Shown here: in pieces, positions 1 to 5,190 of the stretch
How the letters are laid out: each line of letters starts with the position of its first letter
Numbering within the stretch: the stretch's first letter is position 1
Assembly (NCBI GenBank): GCA_021815005.1
Contig: JAKAHL010000151.1
Coordinates: forward strand, 1 to 5,474
From: Chloroflexota bacterium
GTDB lineage: Bacteria > Chloroflexota > Limnocylindria > Limnocylindrales > CSP1-4
Direction of reading: 5' to 3'
DNA: 5,474 nt
Notes under the pieces: generated by a model
What the model saw: the letters and a program-made list of their open reading frames with translations, nothing else
The model's database searches: none
Told to the model about the DNA's origin: nothing
Program-made: the position numbers and the translations under genes

Positions 1-104
1 AGGAGCGCCAGCACGAAGACCACGATCATCCCGGCGATCATCAGGATGTTCGGGATCGAGATCAGGACGAAGTTCCACGACACGTACTGCGCGGGTGCGT
101 CCAA
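1..104 (-). CDS. Small membrane protein, N-terminal part (runs off the left edge)
   Basis: The frame starts with TTG at 104-102 and stays open to the window edge, giving 34 complete codons. The protein begins MDAPAQYVSWNFVLIS and continues into a strongly hydrophobic stretch (about residues 13-34: FVLISIPNILMIAGMIVVFV and on) that should form a membrane helix with a short, roughly neutral N-terminus outside it. A near-perfect Shine-Dalgarno AGGAGG lies 7 bases upstream of this TTG, which decides the start; another TTG at 108-106 opens a hydrophilic frame with no such support. The gene lies 353 bases downstream of the second ketoacyl synthase on the same strand, so it probably has its own promoter. 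I do not recognise the family, and too little is visible to assign a function. The frame is well supported by the ribosome binding site and the hydrophobicity. Confidence 0.6.
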   Translation of the reverse strand, partial: MDAPAQYVSWNFVLISIPNILMIAGMIVVFVLAL

Positions 105-111
105 CCAAGCT

Positions 112-117
112 CCTCCT
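112..117 (-). promoter_or_regulatory. Strong ribosome binding site of the left-edge membrane protein
   Basis: On the minus strand the sequence GGAAGGAGGAG precedes the TTG at 104 and contains a full AGGAGG with 7-base spacing. It is the strongest Shine-Dalgarno site in the window. It selects the TTG at 104 over the TTG at 108. A small imperfect hairpin (CCGGTT, CGTG, AGCCGG; 127-142, one G-T pair) sits ten bases further upstream in the presumed leader. Confidence 0.65.
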
Positions 118-227
118 TCCCTCGCTCCGGCTCACGAACCGGCGGGGCCCTCCTCGACCGCCGGGCGGCCACCACCGCTCACGTCCCCCTCGCATCAAGG
201 GCTGACCCGTCCCTGAGATGCTCTGTG

Positions 228-308
228 GACCAATGGCACCGTAGCAGGGGCCGAATGGCCTTACTCGCGCGGGCCGCATGGCCTCCCTTGCGGCCAGCCG
301 AAGGGCCT
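228..308. repeat. Degenerate phased direct repeats, GCCGAATGGCCT type
   Basis: Two nearly identical copies, GCCGAATGGCCT (250-261) and GCCGCATGGCCT (273-284), are followed by GCCGAAGGGCCT (297-308) with one change from the first copy. A weaker copy, GACCAATGGCAC (228-239), precedes them. Start-to-start distances are 22, 23 and 24 bases, about two helical turns, which puts every copy on the same DNA face. Each strong copy is preceded by G or GG, making an imperfect palindrome (GGCC flanking a 4-base centre). This arrangement fits a multi-site operator, possibly for the minus-strand gene that starts at 104, but it could be a decaying tandem repeat in GC-rich DNA. Confidence 0.4.
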
Positions 309-393
309 GCTGGCGCCGGTGGCGGGGCTGCTGCCGACCCTGGCGTTCGCCATCGCGGCCGGCGTCTTCGTCGACTGCGAGCTCTTGCGGCCG
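304..393 (+). pseudogene. Possible relic of an MMPL-type transporter membrane segment
   Basis: One plus-strand frame reads GLLAPVAGLLPTLAFAIAAG and then VFVDCELLRP, a clear hydrophobic helix ending in an acidic residue and R-P. This resembles the last transmembrane region of MMPL-family exporters, where a pattern like L-x-F-A-I-A-x-G-V-L-L-D followed by R-x-L-L-V-P-A is usual. The frame has stops at 214-216 upstream and 484-486 downstream. It has no ATG, and its only nearby candidate start (GTG at 319) lacks a ribosome binding site and falls inside the match. If real, it is a truncated remnant of a plus-strand gene. The resemblance is by eye and short; chance hydrophobicity in GC-rich DNA is a serious alternative. 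Confidence 0.25.
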
Positions 394-429
394 CGCGGTC
401 CCTCAGCGGTGGAGGGCCGTCGAGGGGCG

Positions 430-442
430 GCCGCTGCGCGGC
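430..442 (-). terminator. Short GC hairpin just after the KAS operon, possible terminator
   Basis: GCCGC and GCGGC form a perfect 5-base stem around a 3-base loop, 15 bases past the stop codon of the last synthase gene. There is no T-tract on the minus strand after it, so an intrinsic terminator of the classical kind is not shown. It is recorded only because it is the best stem close to the end of the cluster. Confidence 0.2.
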
Positions 443-457
443 TGACCGGGCGGGGCG

Positions 458-1732
458 CTAGACCTCGAAGCGCCGGAAGATCGTGACGGCGTTCTGGCCG
501 CCGAAGCCGAAACCGTTGACCGCCACCGTGTCCACCTTGGCGCGGCGCGCCACCAGCGGCACGTAGTCCAGGTCGCACTCCGGATCCGGCGTGTGCAGGT
601 TCGCCGTCGGGGAGATGACCCCGTCGCGGATCCCGCCCACGGCCGCCAGCGCCGAGGCGATCCCGGCGGCTCCGACGAGGTGCCCGACCATCGACTTCGG
701 GGACGAGATCTGGCGCGTCGCCGCTGCCGACCCGTACGCAACCTTGATCGCCTTCGTCTCGGTGGAGTCGTTGAGCGAGGTGGACGTGCCGTGGGCCACG
801 ATCCAGTCGATCTCGTCGGGGGCCACGCCGGCGTTGCGCAGCGCGTTGGTCATGGCCCGCGCCTGCCCGCGCCCGGAGGGGTCCGGGGCGGAGATGTGGA
901 ACGCGTCGGAGGTGAGCGCCCCGCCGAGGATCTCCGCGAGCGGCGTCGCGCCGCGCGCCAGGGCGTGCTCCGCGGACTCCACGACCATCATGCCCGCGCC
1001 CTCGCCGAGCACGAAGCCGTCGCGCGTCGCGTCGAACGGCCGCGAGGCGGTCTCCGGCGAGTCGTTGCGCTTGGACAGCGCGGTCATGTTCGACAGCGCC
1101 GCGACCCCCATCGGGACCACCGGCGCCTCCGAGCCGCCCGTCAAGACGACGTCGCACTCGCCCGTCTGGATGAGGCGCAGCGCATCGTGGAAGGCGATGA
1201 CCGACGAGGCGCAGGCCGCCACCTGTGCCACCACCGGCCCCGTCAGCCCGTACTCCATCGAGACCAGGCAGCCGGCCATCGAGCCCGACATCGCGGGCAC
1301 CGCGAACGCCGACACGAACCTCGGGCCCTTGGTGTCGGCGACGTGGGTGCCGTCGATGATGGCCTCGATGCCGCCGCCGCCGGTGTTGAGCACCACGCCG
1401 ACGCGGTCGCGCTGCTCCTGGCTCAGGGCGGCGAAGTCGATGCCGGACGACGCCACGGCCTGCTTGCCGGCCGCCATGGCGAGGTGGATGTACCGGCTCA
1501 TGCGCCGGGCCATCTTGGGGTCCATCGCCTTGGCGGGCTCGAAATCCAGCACCTCGGCCGCGATCTGGACCTCGAAGCCGGTCGTGTCGAACGAGCGGAT
1601 CCGGCGCGTGCCGGTCACCCCGTTCTGGAGGTTGCGCCAGTAGGTCTCGAAGTCGTTGCCGATGGGCATGACGGCACCGAGGCCGGTCACGACGGCGCGG
1701 CGCGAGAGGTCGGCAGAGGGGGGCACGGTCAA
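458..1732 (-). CDS. fabF: Beta-ketoacyl-ACP synthase II (second of a tandem pair)
   Basis: This 424-residue protein is a thiolase-fold KAS II, which condenses acyl-ACP with malonyl-ACP to give beta-ketoacyl-ACP in the cytosol. It is nearly the usual length (about 412 in E. coli). The catalytic residues are visible: Cys174 in VAACASS, His314 in VAHGTSTS, Lys346 in SPKSMVGH and His351. Their spacing (140, 32 and 37 residues) is exactly that of E. coli FabF (163, 303, 335, 340). The C-terminal NGFGFGG loop (406-412) keeps the gatekeeper phenylalanine. The helix after the nucleophile is odd: CASSVIAFHDA replaces the usual C-x-S/T-G-x-x-N/S-I-G-x-A. A TTG start at 1732 is given. GTG at 1726, two codons later, also fits the weak AGGGTGAG site at 1740-1733. 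It lies 68 bases after the first KAS gene, probably in the same operon. It is not a chain-length factor, because the Cys is present. Confidence 0.93.
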   Translation of the reverse strand: MTVPPSADLSRRAVVTGLGAVMPIGNDFETYWRNLQNGVTGTRRIRSFDTTGFEVQIAAEVLDFEPAKAMDPKMARRMSRYIHLAMAAGKQAVASSGIDFAALSQEQRDRVGVVLNTGGGGIEAIIDGTHVADTKGPRFVSAFAVPAMSGSMAGCLVSMEYGLTGPVVAQVAACASSVIAFHDALRLIQTGECDVVLTGGSEAPVVPMGVAALSNMTALSKRNDSPETASRPFDATRDGFVLGEGAGMMVVESAEHALARGATPLAEILGGALTSDAFHISAPDPSGRGQARAMTNALRNAGVAPDEIDWIVAHGTSTSLNDSTETKAIKVAYGSAAATRQISSPKSMVGHLVGAAGIASALAAVGGIRDGVISPTANLHTPDPECDLDYVPLVARRAKVDTVAVNGFGFGGQNAVTIFRRFEV

Positions 1733-1800
1733 CTCACCCTAGAGTGATTGGGCGGAAGGGCTGTGCCGGGATTGTAGCCCGTCAGTGCGCCCGCTCCCCG
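1733..1800 (-). other. 68-base spacer between the two KAS genes
   Basis: On the minus strand the spacer contains GGGCT and AGCCC 13 bases apart (1759-1781), a weak 5-base stem without a T-tract. I see no clear -35/-10 pair. A short spacer on the same strand favours co-transcription of the two synthases. The leader ends with a poor Shine-Dalgarno (AGGGTGAG), so the second synthase may be translated less than the first. Confidence 0.4.
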
Positions 1801-3075
1801 TCAGCGCCCGTCCCAGCGCTTGAAGATGAGCGCGCCGTTGTGGCCGCCCAGGCCGATGTTGTTCGACAGCGCGTAGCGGATCGGCATCCGGGTGGCCTCG
1901 GTGGGCACCCACAGGTCGCACTCCGGGTCGAACTCCTCGTAGTTGACCGTCGGCGGCGCCACCTGTTCCGCGAGCGCCATCACCGTGGCGAAGGCCTCGA
2001 ACGATCCGGCCGCGCCCATCATGTGGCCGGTCATGGACTTGGTGGCGGTGACGGCGATGGACTTCCTGGCCGCCGCCGACCGATCGCCGAACACGGCCCA
2101 GATCGCCTGCGCCTCGCGCGCGTCGCCCACCGGCGTGGAGGTGCCGTGCGGGTTGACGAGGTCCACCTCCTCGGCCGGGACGCCGCGTCGCTGGAGCGCG
2201 GCCTTCATCGCCCGCGCCGAGCCCACGCCGCCCTCGATTGGCTGGATCATGTCCCAGCCGTCGGCCGAGGCGCCGTAACCCACCACCTCCGCGTAGATCC
2301 GCGCGCCGCGGTCCCGGGCGATCTCGAGATCCTCCAGGATCAGGGCCCCGGCCCCCTCGCCCAGGACGAAGCCGTCGCGCGTGCGGTCGAACGGGCGGGA
2401 CGTGTCCGCCATGGGGCGGCCCTCGCGGGGCGCGCCAAGGCCGCGCATGTTGCCGAAGCCGGCGTGCGCCACCTCCAGCAGCGGCATCTCCGACGAGCCG
2501 GCGATGACGGTGTGGACGTCGCCACGTCGGATCAGCTCGGAGGCCTCGCCGATCGAGTTGGTGCCCGTGGAGCAGGCCGCGACCACGCAGATGTTGTGGC
2601 CGATGGCGCCGGTCTCGATGGAGATCATGCCCGAGGTCGAGTCCACGAGGCCGTTGGCGATGAACGTGGGCGCCACGCGGTCCGGGCCCTTGCGGTCGAG
2701 CGTGTGCCAGTTGTCGATCATCAGCTGCTGGCCGCCCGCGCCGGTGCCGTAGACGACGCCGATCTCCTCGCGGTTGGCGTCGGTGATCTCGAGGCCGGCG
2801 TCCGCGATGGCCTGCTTGGACGCGGCGACCCCGTACCACATGGCAGCCTCGGAGCGGCGGACCGCCTTGGCGTCCATCCACTGCTTGGGGTCGAAGTCGT
2901 GGACCTCGCCCGCCACCCGGTGCTGGTAGCGCGAGGAGTCGAAACGGGTCAGGAGGCCCAGCCCGGACACGCCGTCGAGCAGGTTCTGCCACGCGGTCTG
3001 CTTGTCGTTGCCGACCGGGCTGATGACGCCGAGTCCGGTGACGACGACTCGGCGGTTGTAATCGGGATGGCGCAC
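1801..3075 (-). CDS. fabF: Beta-ketoacyl-ACP synthase II (first of a tandem pair)
   Basis: This is a 424-residue KAS II-type condensing enzyme for fatty acid elongation. The nucleophile is Cys168 in VVAACSTGTNSIGEA. His310 lies in NPHGTSTPVGD, Lys346 in TATKSMTGH, and His351 completes the site. The His310-Lys346 distance is 36 rather than the usual 32, because of four extra residues in the loop around GDRSAAARKSI. The C-terminal glycine loop reads SNNIGLGGHN (404-413) where E. coli has NSFGFGGTN, so both conserved phenylalanines, including gatekeeper Phe400, are replaced by Ile and Leu. The start is GTG at 3075, supported by AAGAGG five bases upstream; an open frame continues far upstream but only as the shadow of fabD. 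The gene follows fabD by 71 bases. It clearly differs from its neighbour in sequence, so the pair is an old duplication rather than a recent one. Confidence 0.94.
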   Translation of the reverse strand: MRHPDYNRRVVVTGLGVISPVGNDKQTAWQNLLDGVSGLGLLTRFDSSRYQHRVAGEVHDFDPKQWMDAKAVRRSEAAMWYGVAASKQAIADAGLEITDANREEIGVVYGTGAGGQQLMIDNWHTLDRKGPDRVAPTFIANGLVDSTSGMISIETGAIGHNICVVAACSTGTNSIGEASELIRRGDVHTVIAGSSEMPLLEVAHAGFGNMRGLGAPREGRPMADTSRPFDRTRDGFVLGEGAGALILEDLEIARDRGARIYAEVVGYGASADGWDMIQPIEGGVGSARAMKAALQRRGVPAEEVDLVNPHGTSTPVGDAREAQAIWAVFGDRSAAARKSIAVTATKSMTGHMMGAAGSFEAFATVMALAEQVAPPTVNYEEFDPECDLWVPTEATRMPIRYALSNNIGLGGHNGALIFKRWDGR

Positions 3076-3080
3076 GGGAT

Positions 3081-3086
3081 CCTCTT
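3081..3086 (-). promoter_or_regulatory. Ribosome binding site of the first KAS gene
   Basis: AAGAGG on the minus strand lies five bases before the GTG at 3075. This decides the start, because the reading frame is open for more than 1600 further bases upstream. The rest of the 71-base spacer (3076-3146) holds no gene, in particular no acyl carrier protein. Confidence 0.6.
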
Positions 3087-3146
3087 GGGCTGGGGTCGCG
3101 ATTGGGGTCAGGCGGTGTGGTCGGGACTTGGGCTCGGGCGCGATGG

Positions 3147-4130
3147 CTAGGCGGGGTCGTCGTCCACGGCGGCGGCGTCGGCGAACGGGATGGCCAGGCG
3201 GTCCGCGGCGGCCTTGTCGTCGAGCGCGAGCACGACCGCGTCGTCCACGATCCGCCTGATGAGGCCGGTCAGCACCTGGCCGGGGCCGACCTCGATGAAG
3301 GTGGTGACGCCTTGCGCCCGCATCGCGCGGACGGCGGCCACCCAGTCCACGCCCGTGGTCAGGTGGCTGACGAGCTCGGCGCGGCAGGCGTCGGCGGTGG
3401 TGATGGGCGTGGCGTCCGCATTCGCGAGGAGCGGCGGGTGCGGGTCGCGGAACGTGATGCCGGCGAGGACCCCCGCCATGCCGACCGCTGCCTCGGCCAT
3501 CAGCGGCGAGTGGGCGGCAACGCTGACGGGCAGCTCGATGGCGCGGCGGGCGCCGAGGCGCTTGGCGATCGCGAGCGAGGCCTCGACCGCGGCGCGCTCG
3601 CCGGAGACCACGACCTGGCCCGGCGAGTTGCGGTTGGCGATGCCGAACGCGCCGCGGGCCCCAGCCTCCGCCACGAGTTCCGGGAGCCTGGCGTCGTCGA
3701 GGCCGATCACCGCGGCCATCCGGCCCTCGCGACCTGCCCCGGACGCCTGCATGAGCTGCCCGCGACTGCGGACCAGCCGGACGGCATCGGCCAGGTCGAG
3801 GGCGCCAGCGGCCACCAGCGCCGTGTACTGGCCCATCGAGTGGCCGGCGGCGAACTGCGGGTCGGGGACGTCCACCTCCAGCTCGGCCCATCGGTCGCGG
3901 ACGGCCGCGAGGTAGGCGACCGAGGCGGCGAGCAGCGCGGGCTGGCTGTTCTCGGTGCGGTTGAGCTCCTCCTCGGGACCCTCCCAGGCGAGCCGGCTGA
4001 TGGGCTCGCCGAGGGCCTCGTCGGCGGTGCGGAAGACGGCGGCAGCTGCGGGCGACGTCTCGGCGAGGGCCTTGGCCATGCCGACGTACTGGCTGCCCTG
4101 GCCGGGGAAGACAAAGGCAAGGTGGCTCAT
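3147..4130 (-). CDS. fabD: Malonyl-CoA:ACP transacylase
   Basis: FabD moves the malonyl group from malonyl-CoA to the phosphopantetheine arm of acyl carrier protein, supplying the extender for the two synthases encoded downstream. The 327-residue protein is close to the family norm (about 309 in E. coli). It shows FPGQGSQ with the oxyanion Gln11, the nucleophile Ser98 in GHSMGQY, Arg123 in RSRGQLM, NRNSPGQVVVSG (166-177), His207 in SVAAHSP and EVGPGQVLTGL (280-290). Ser98, Arg123 and His207 are each six residues beyond E. coli Ser92, Arg117 and His201, so the spacing is conserved. The usual GHSLGEY has Gln instead of Glu. The tail after about residue 305 is Ala/Asp-rich and probably disordered. 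The start is ATG at 4130, with no Shine-Dalgarno before it. It is the first gene of the presumed operon and divergent from the MarR gene. Confidence 0.95.
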   Translation of the reverse strand: MSHLAFVFPGQGSQYVGMAKALAETSPAAAAVFRTADEALGEPISRLAWEGPEEELNRTENSQPALLAASVAYLAAVRDRWAELEVDVPDPQFAAGHSMGQYTALVAAGALDLADAVRLVRSRGQLMQASGAGREGRMAAVIGLDDARLPELVAEAGARGAFGIANRNSPGQVVVSGERAAVEASLAIAKRLGARRAIELPVSVAAHSPLMAEAAVGMAGVLAGITFRDPHPPLLANADATPITTADACRAELVSHLTTGVDWVAAVRAMRAQGVTTFIEVGPGQVLTGLIRRIVDDAVVLALDDKAAADRLAIPFADAAAVDDDPA

Positions 4131-4137
4131 CGGCCAT

Positions 4138-4143
4138 AGGGTA
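4138..4143 (-). promoter_or_regulatory. -10-like element of fabD, predicting a leaderless transcript
   Basis: On the minus strand TACCCT (TANNNT type) ends at 4138, seven bases before the fabD ATG at 4130, so transcription should begin at or within about one base of the start codon. No Shine-Dalgarno precedes that ATG, which fits leaderless translation, common in actinobacteria. At 16-18 bases upstream the hexamers (CGTACC, GCGTAC, GGCGTA) do not resemble TTGACA, so the promoter is weak on paper and may need an activator. Confidence 0.45.
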
Positions 4144-4173
4144 TGCGCGTTGCCAGCGGGGTACGCCCATCTC

Positions 4174-4189
4174 CATGCAGGGTTGCATG
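4174..4189. promoter_or_regulatory. Inverted repeat CATGCA-N4-TGCATG, likely operator
   Basis: CATGCA (4174-4179), GGGT, then TGCATG (4184-4189) is a perfect 16-base dyad in the divergent promoter region. It overlaps the -35 hexamer of the regulator gene (4183-4188), where a bound protein would block that promoter. Seen from fabD it is centred roughly 50 bases upstream of the presumed start point. MarR dimers usually bind dyads of about this size next to their own gene, so the adjacent regulator is the obvious candidate. A self-complementary TGCATGCA (4184-4191) overlaps its right arm. The dyad is seen; the protein that binds it is inferred. Confidence 0.55.
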
Positions 4190-4211
4190 CATCTGCGTTC
4201 GGGCCTACGCT
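4183..4211 (+). promoter_or_regulatory. Promoter of the MarR-family gene
   Basis: TTGCAT (4183-4188) and TACGCT (4206-4211) are separated by exactly 17 bases, a good match to the sigma70-type architecture. The transcript should start near 4217-4219. It would leave a leader of about 14 bases that contains GAGG (4220-4223) and leads to the GTG at 4232. This argues against the upstream in-frame starts ATG 4175, ATG 4187 and GTG 4214, which lie before or at the start point. Confidence 0.6.
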
Positions 4212-4231
4212 GCGTGCGTGAGGATGCCGCG

Positions 4232-5152
4232 GTGAGCCAGATTCCCGAGCCTTCGAGACGTCCCGGCAGGAGCGGCCTGTCCGCCAAGGTGCCCGACCTG
4301 TCCAACGCGGTGGCCGATCTCGGCACCCGCGTCGCCGACCTGTCCGCCCGCGTGCCGGACCTGTCGAACGCGATGGCCGACCTGTCCGCCCGCGTGCCGG
4401 ACCTGTCCTCGCGCGTCGCGGACCTGCAGGCGAGGGCGCCGCACCTGCCCACCCGCGCGGAGATCACCGCGCGCGTCCCGAGCCTCCCCCTCTCGCGGCG
4501 CCCGCGTCGCTCGGACCCGGCGGCCGGCCCCGCCCTGCCGGAGGCGCTCAGCCGCGTGCGGCGGCCGAAGGCGTCCAAGGAGGTCATCGCGCGGACCTTT
4601 GAGGCAGACCTCTCGGCGCCGGTCATGGCGGCCGGCACGCGGATCACCAACGTCCGCCAGGTCACCGAGCGCGTGGCGATGGGCCGGGCCCTGTGGCGCG
4701 AGCTGGTGGTGGGGTTCTCATCCCAGCTGGGCGAGCTGAACCTGGGCTTCACGCAGCTCGCCGCGCTCTACGTCCTGGCCGAGGGGGCCACCACCACGAT
4801 CGCGGACCTCGCCGAGGCGATCGGTCGGTCTCCCTCCGCCACGTCGCGGCTCGTTGGCGGGCTGGAGCGGCGGCGGCTGGTGGAGCGGCGGCGTGAGGAC
4901 GACGACGGCCGGCTCCGGACGGTCTGGCTCACGGCCCGGGGCCAGGCGGTCCTGCGGATGGTGGACCGCGCCCGCGCCGAGCAGTTCCTGGCCGCCGTCC
5001 GGCCCCTGCCCCGCAGCGAGCGTGCGCTCATCGCGATGGGCGTGGCCGCGCTGGCGACGCACGCCATCTCGCGGCGCGGCCGGCTGGTGCGCGGCGGCGG
5101 CGGGCTGGTCCCCCCGGTGCCCCCGGAGTCGCGGGACGCGAAGCGGGGCTGA
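4232..5152 (+). CDS. MarR-family transcriptional regulator with N-terminal heptad-repeat extension
   Basis: The 306-residue protein has two parts. Residues 16-71 are about eight 7-residue repeats (LSARVPD, LSNAMAD and similar), followed by a Pro/Arg-rich linker to about 113. Residues about 115-275 look like a MarR-type winged helix: a dimerisation helix (about 138-166), FTQLAALYVLAEG (173-185), the helix-turn-helix IADLAEAIGRSPSATSRLVG (190-209), LERRRLVER (211-219), and a wing around DDDGRLRTVWLTARG (223-237), then a C-terminal helix. Ordinary MarR proteins have 140-180 residues, so this one is about twice the norm. GTG at 4232 is chosen because TGAGG lies 8 bases upstream and the promoter excludes earlier starts. 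Divergent orientation from fabD suggests that it controls the fatty acid genes, as FabT does in Firmicutes; its ligand is unknown. The tail after 280 is Arg/Gly/Pro-rich. Confidence 0.85.
   Translation: MSQIPEPSRRPGRSGLSAKVPDLSNAVADLGTRVADLSARVPDLSNAMADLSARVPDLSSRVADLQARAPHLPTRAEITARVPSLPLSRRPRRSDPAAGPALPEALSRVRRPKASKEVIARTFEADLSAPVMAAGTRITNVRQVTERVAMGRALWRELVVGFSSQLGELNLGFTQLAALYVLAEGATTTIADLAEAIGRSPSATSRLVGGLERRRLVERRREDDDGRLRTVWLTARGQAVLRMVDRARAEQFLAAVRPLPRSERALIAMGVAALATHAISRRGRLVRGGGGLVPPVPPESRDAKRG
4277..4444 (+). repeat. Eight in-frame 21-base tandem repeats in the MarR gene
   Basis: Eight 21-base units start at 4277, 4298, 4319, 4340, 4361, 4382, 4403 and 4424, each encoding a variant of L-S-x-R-V-x-D. 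A ninth, degenerate unit (LPTRAEI) follows. A 32-base stretch is identical at 4334-4365 and 4376-4407, 42 bases apart, pointing to a recent two-unit duplication. Hydrophobic residues alternate at 4- and 3-residue steps (Leu then Val), the spacing of a coiled coil. Proline follows the Val in units 1, 4, 6 and 8, which would kink or break a continuous helix. Confidence 0.85.
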
Positions 5153-5190
5153 TGGCGTGCCGCGCCTGCGGCTCGCCGACCGGCGGTTGA
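5152..5190 (+). other. Twelve-codon open frame overlapping the MarR stop
   Basis: An ATG overlaps the MarR stop codon in the arrangement TGATG and opens a frame reading MACRACGSPTGG before TGA at 5188-5190. The one-base overlap is typical of translationally coupled genes, and C-R-A-C-G resembles the first knuckle of a zinc ribbon. The frame is too short to call a gene. It could be a relic of a truncated zinc-ribbon protein or simply chance. Confidence 0.15.

Larger units (their letters stand above)
105..457. other. Gene-free gap between the second KAS gene and the membrane protein
   Basis: This 353-base gap holds no convincing complete gene. Three things can be seen in it. A short hairpin follows the fabF stop. 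A series of 12-base GCCGAATGGCCT-like repeats lies at 22-24 base spacing (about 228-308). A hydrophobic plus-strand reading without a good start occupies 304-393. The 237-base plus-strand frame opening with GTG at 225 is Arg/Ala/Gly-rich and has no ribosome binding site, so I do not call it. I find no clear -35/-10 pair for the membrane protein gene. Confidence 0.6.

Noticed and set aside
225..461. 78-codon plus-strand open frame starting with GTG
   Set aside because: It has no Shine-Dalgarno and a low-complexity Ala/Gly/Arg composition. The hydrophobic signal lies in a different frame.
591..1747. Long plus-strand open frames (two overlapping ones of 350-384 codons)
   Set aside because: They lie antisense to a fully supported KAS II gene. 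Their compositions are Arg/Ala/His- or Ser/Pro-rich without any family motif, and GC-rich codon bias creates such frames.
458..3075. KS-alpha / chain-length-factor pair of an aromatic polyketide cluster
   Set aside because: A chain-length factor replaces the active-site Cys, usually by Gln. Both proteins have Cys, His, Lys and His. No ACP, ketoreductase or cyclase is present.
1744..3150. 468-codon plus-strand open frame
   Set aside because: It is antisense to the first KAS gene, with Arg/His/Gly/Val-rich low-complexity content and no ribosome binding site.
4175..4231. Upstream start (ATG 4175) for the MarR protein
   Set aside because: The -35 and -10 elements of the gene's own promoter lie within this stretch and no ribosome binding site precedes it, whereas GTG 4232 has TGAGG at good spacing.
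1801..4752. 983-codon minus-strand frame that would make a giant fusion ending in KAS II
   Set aside because: Only the last 424 codons match KAS II. The upstream part runs through fabD in a wrong frame and antisense to the MarR gene, and AAGAGG before GTG 3075 marks the true start.
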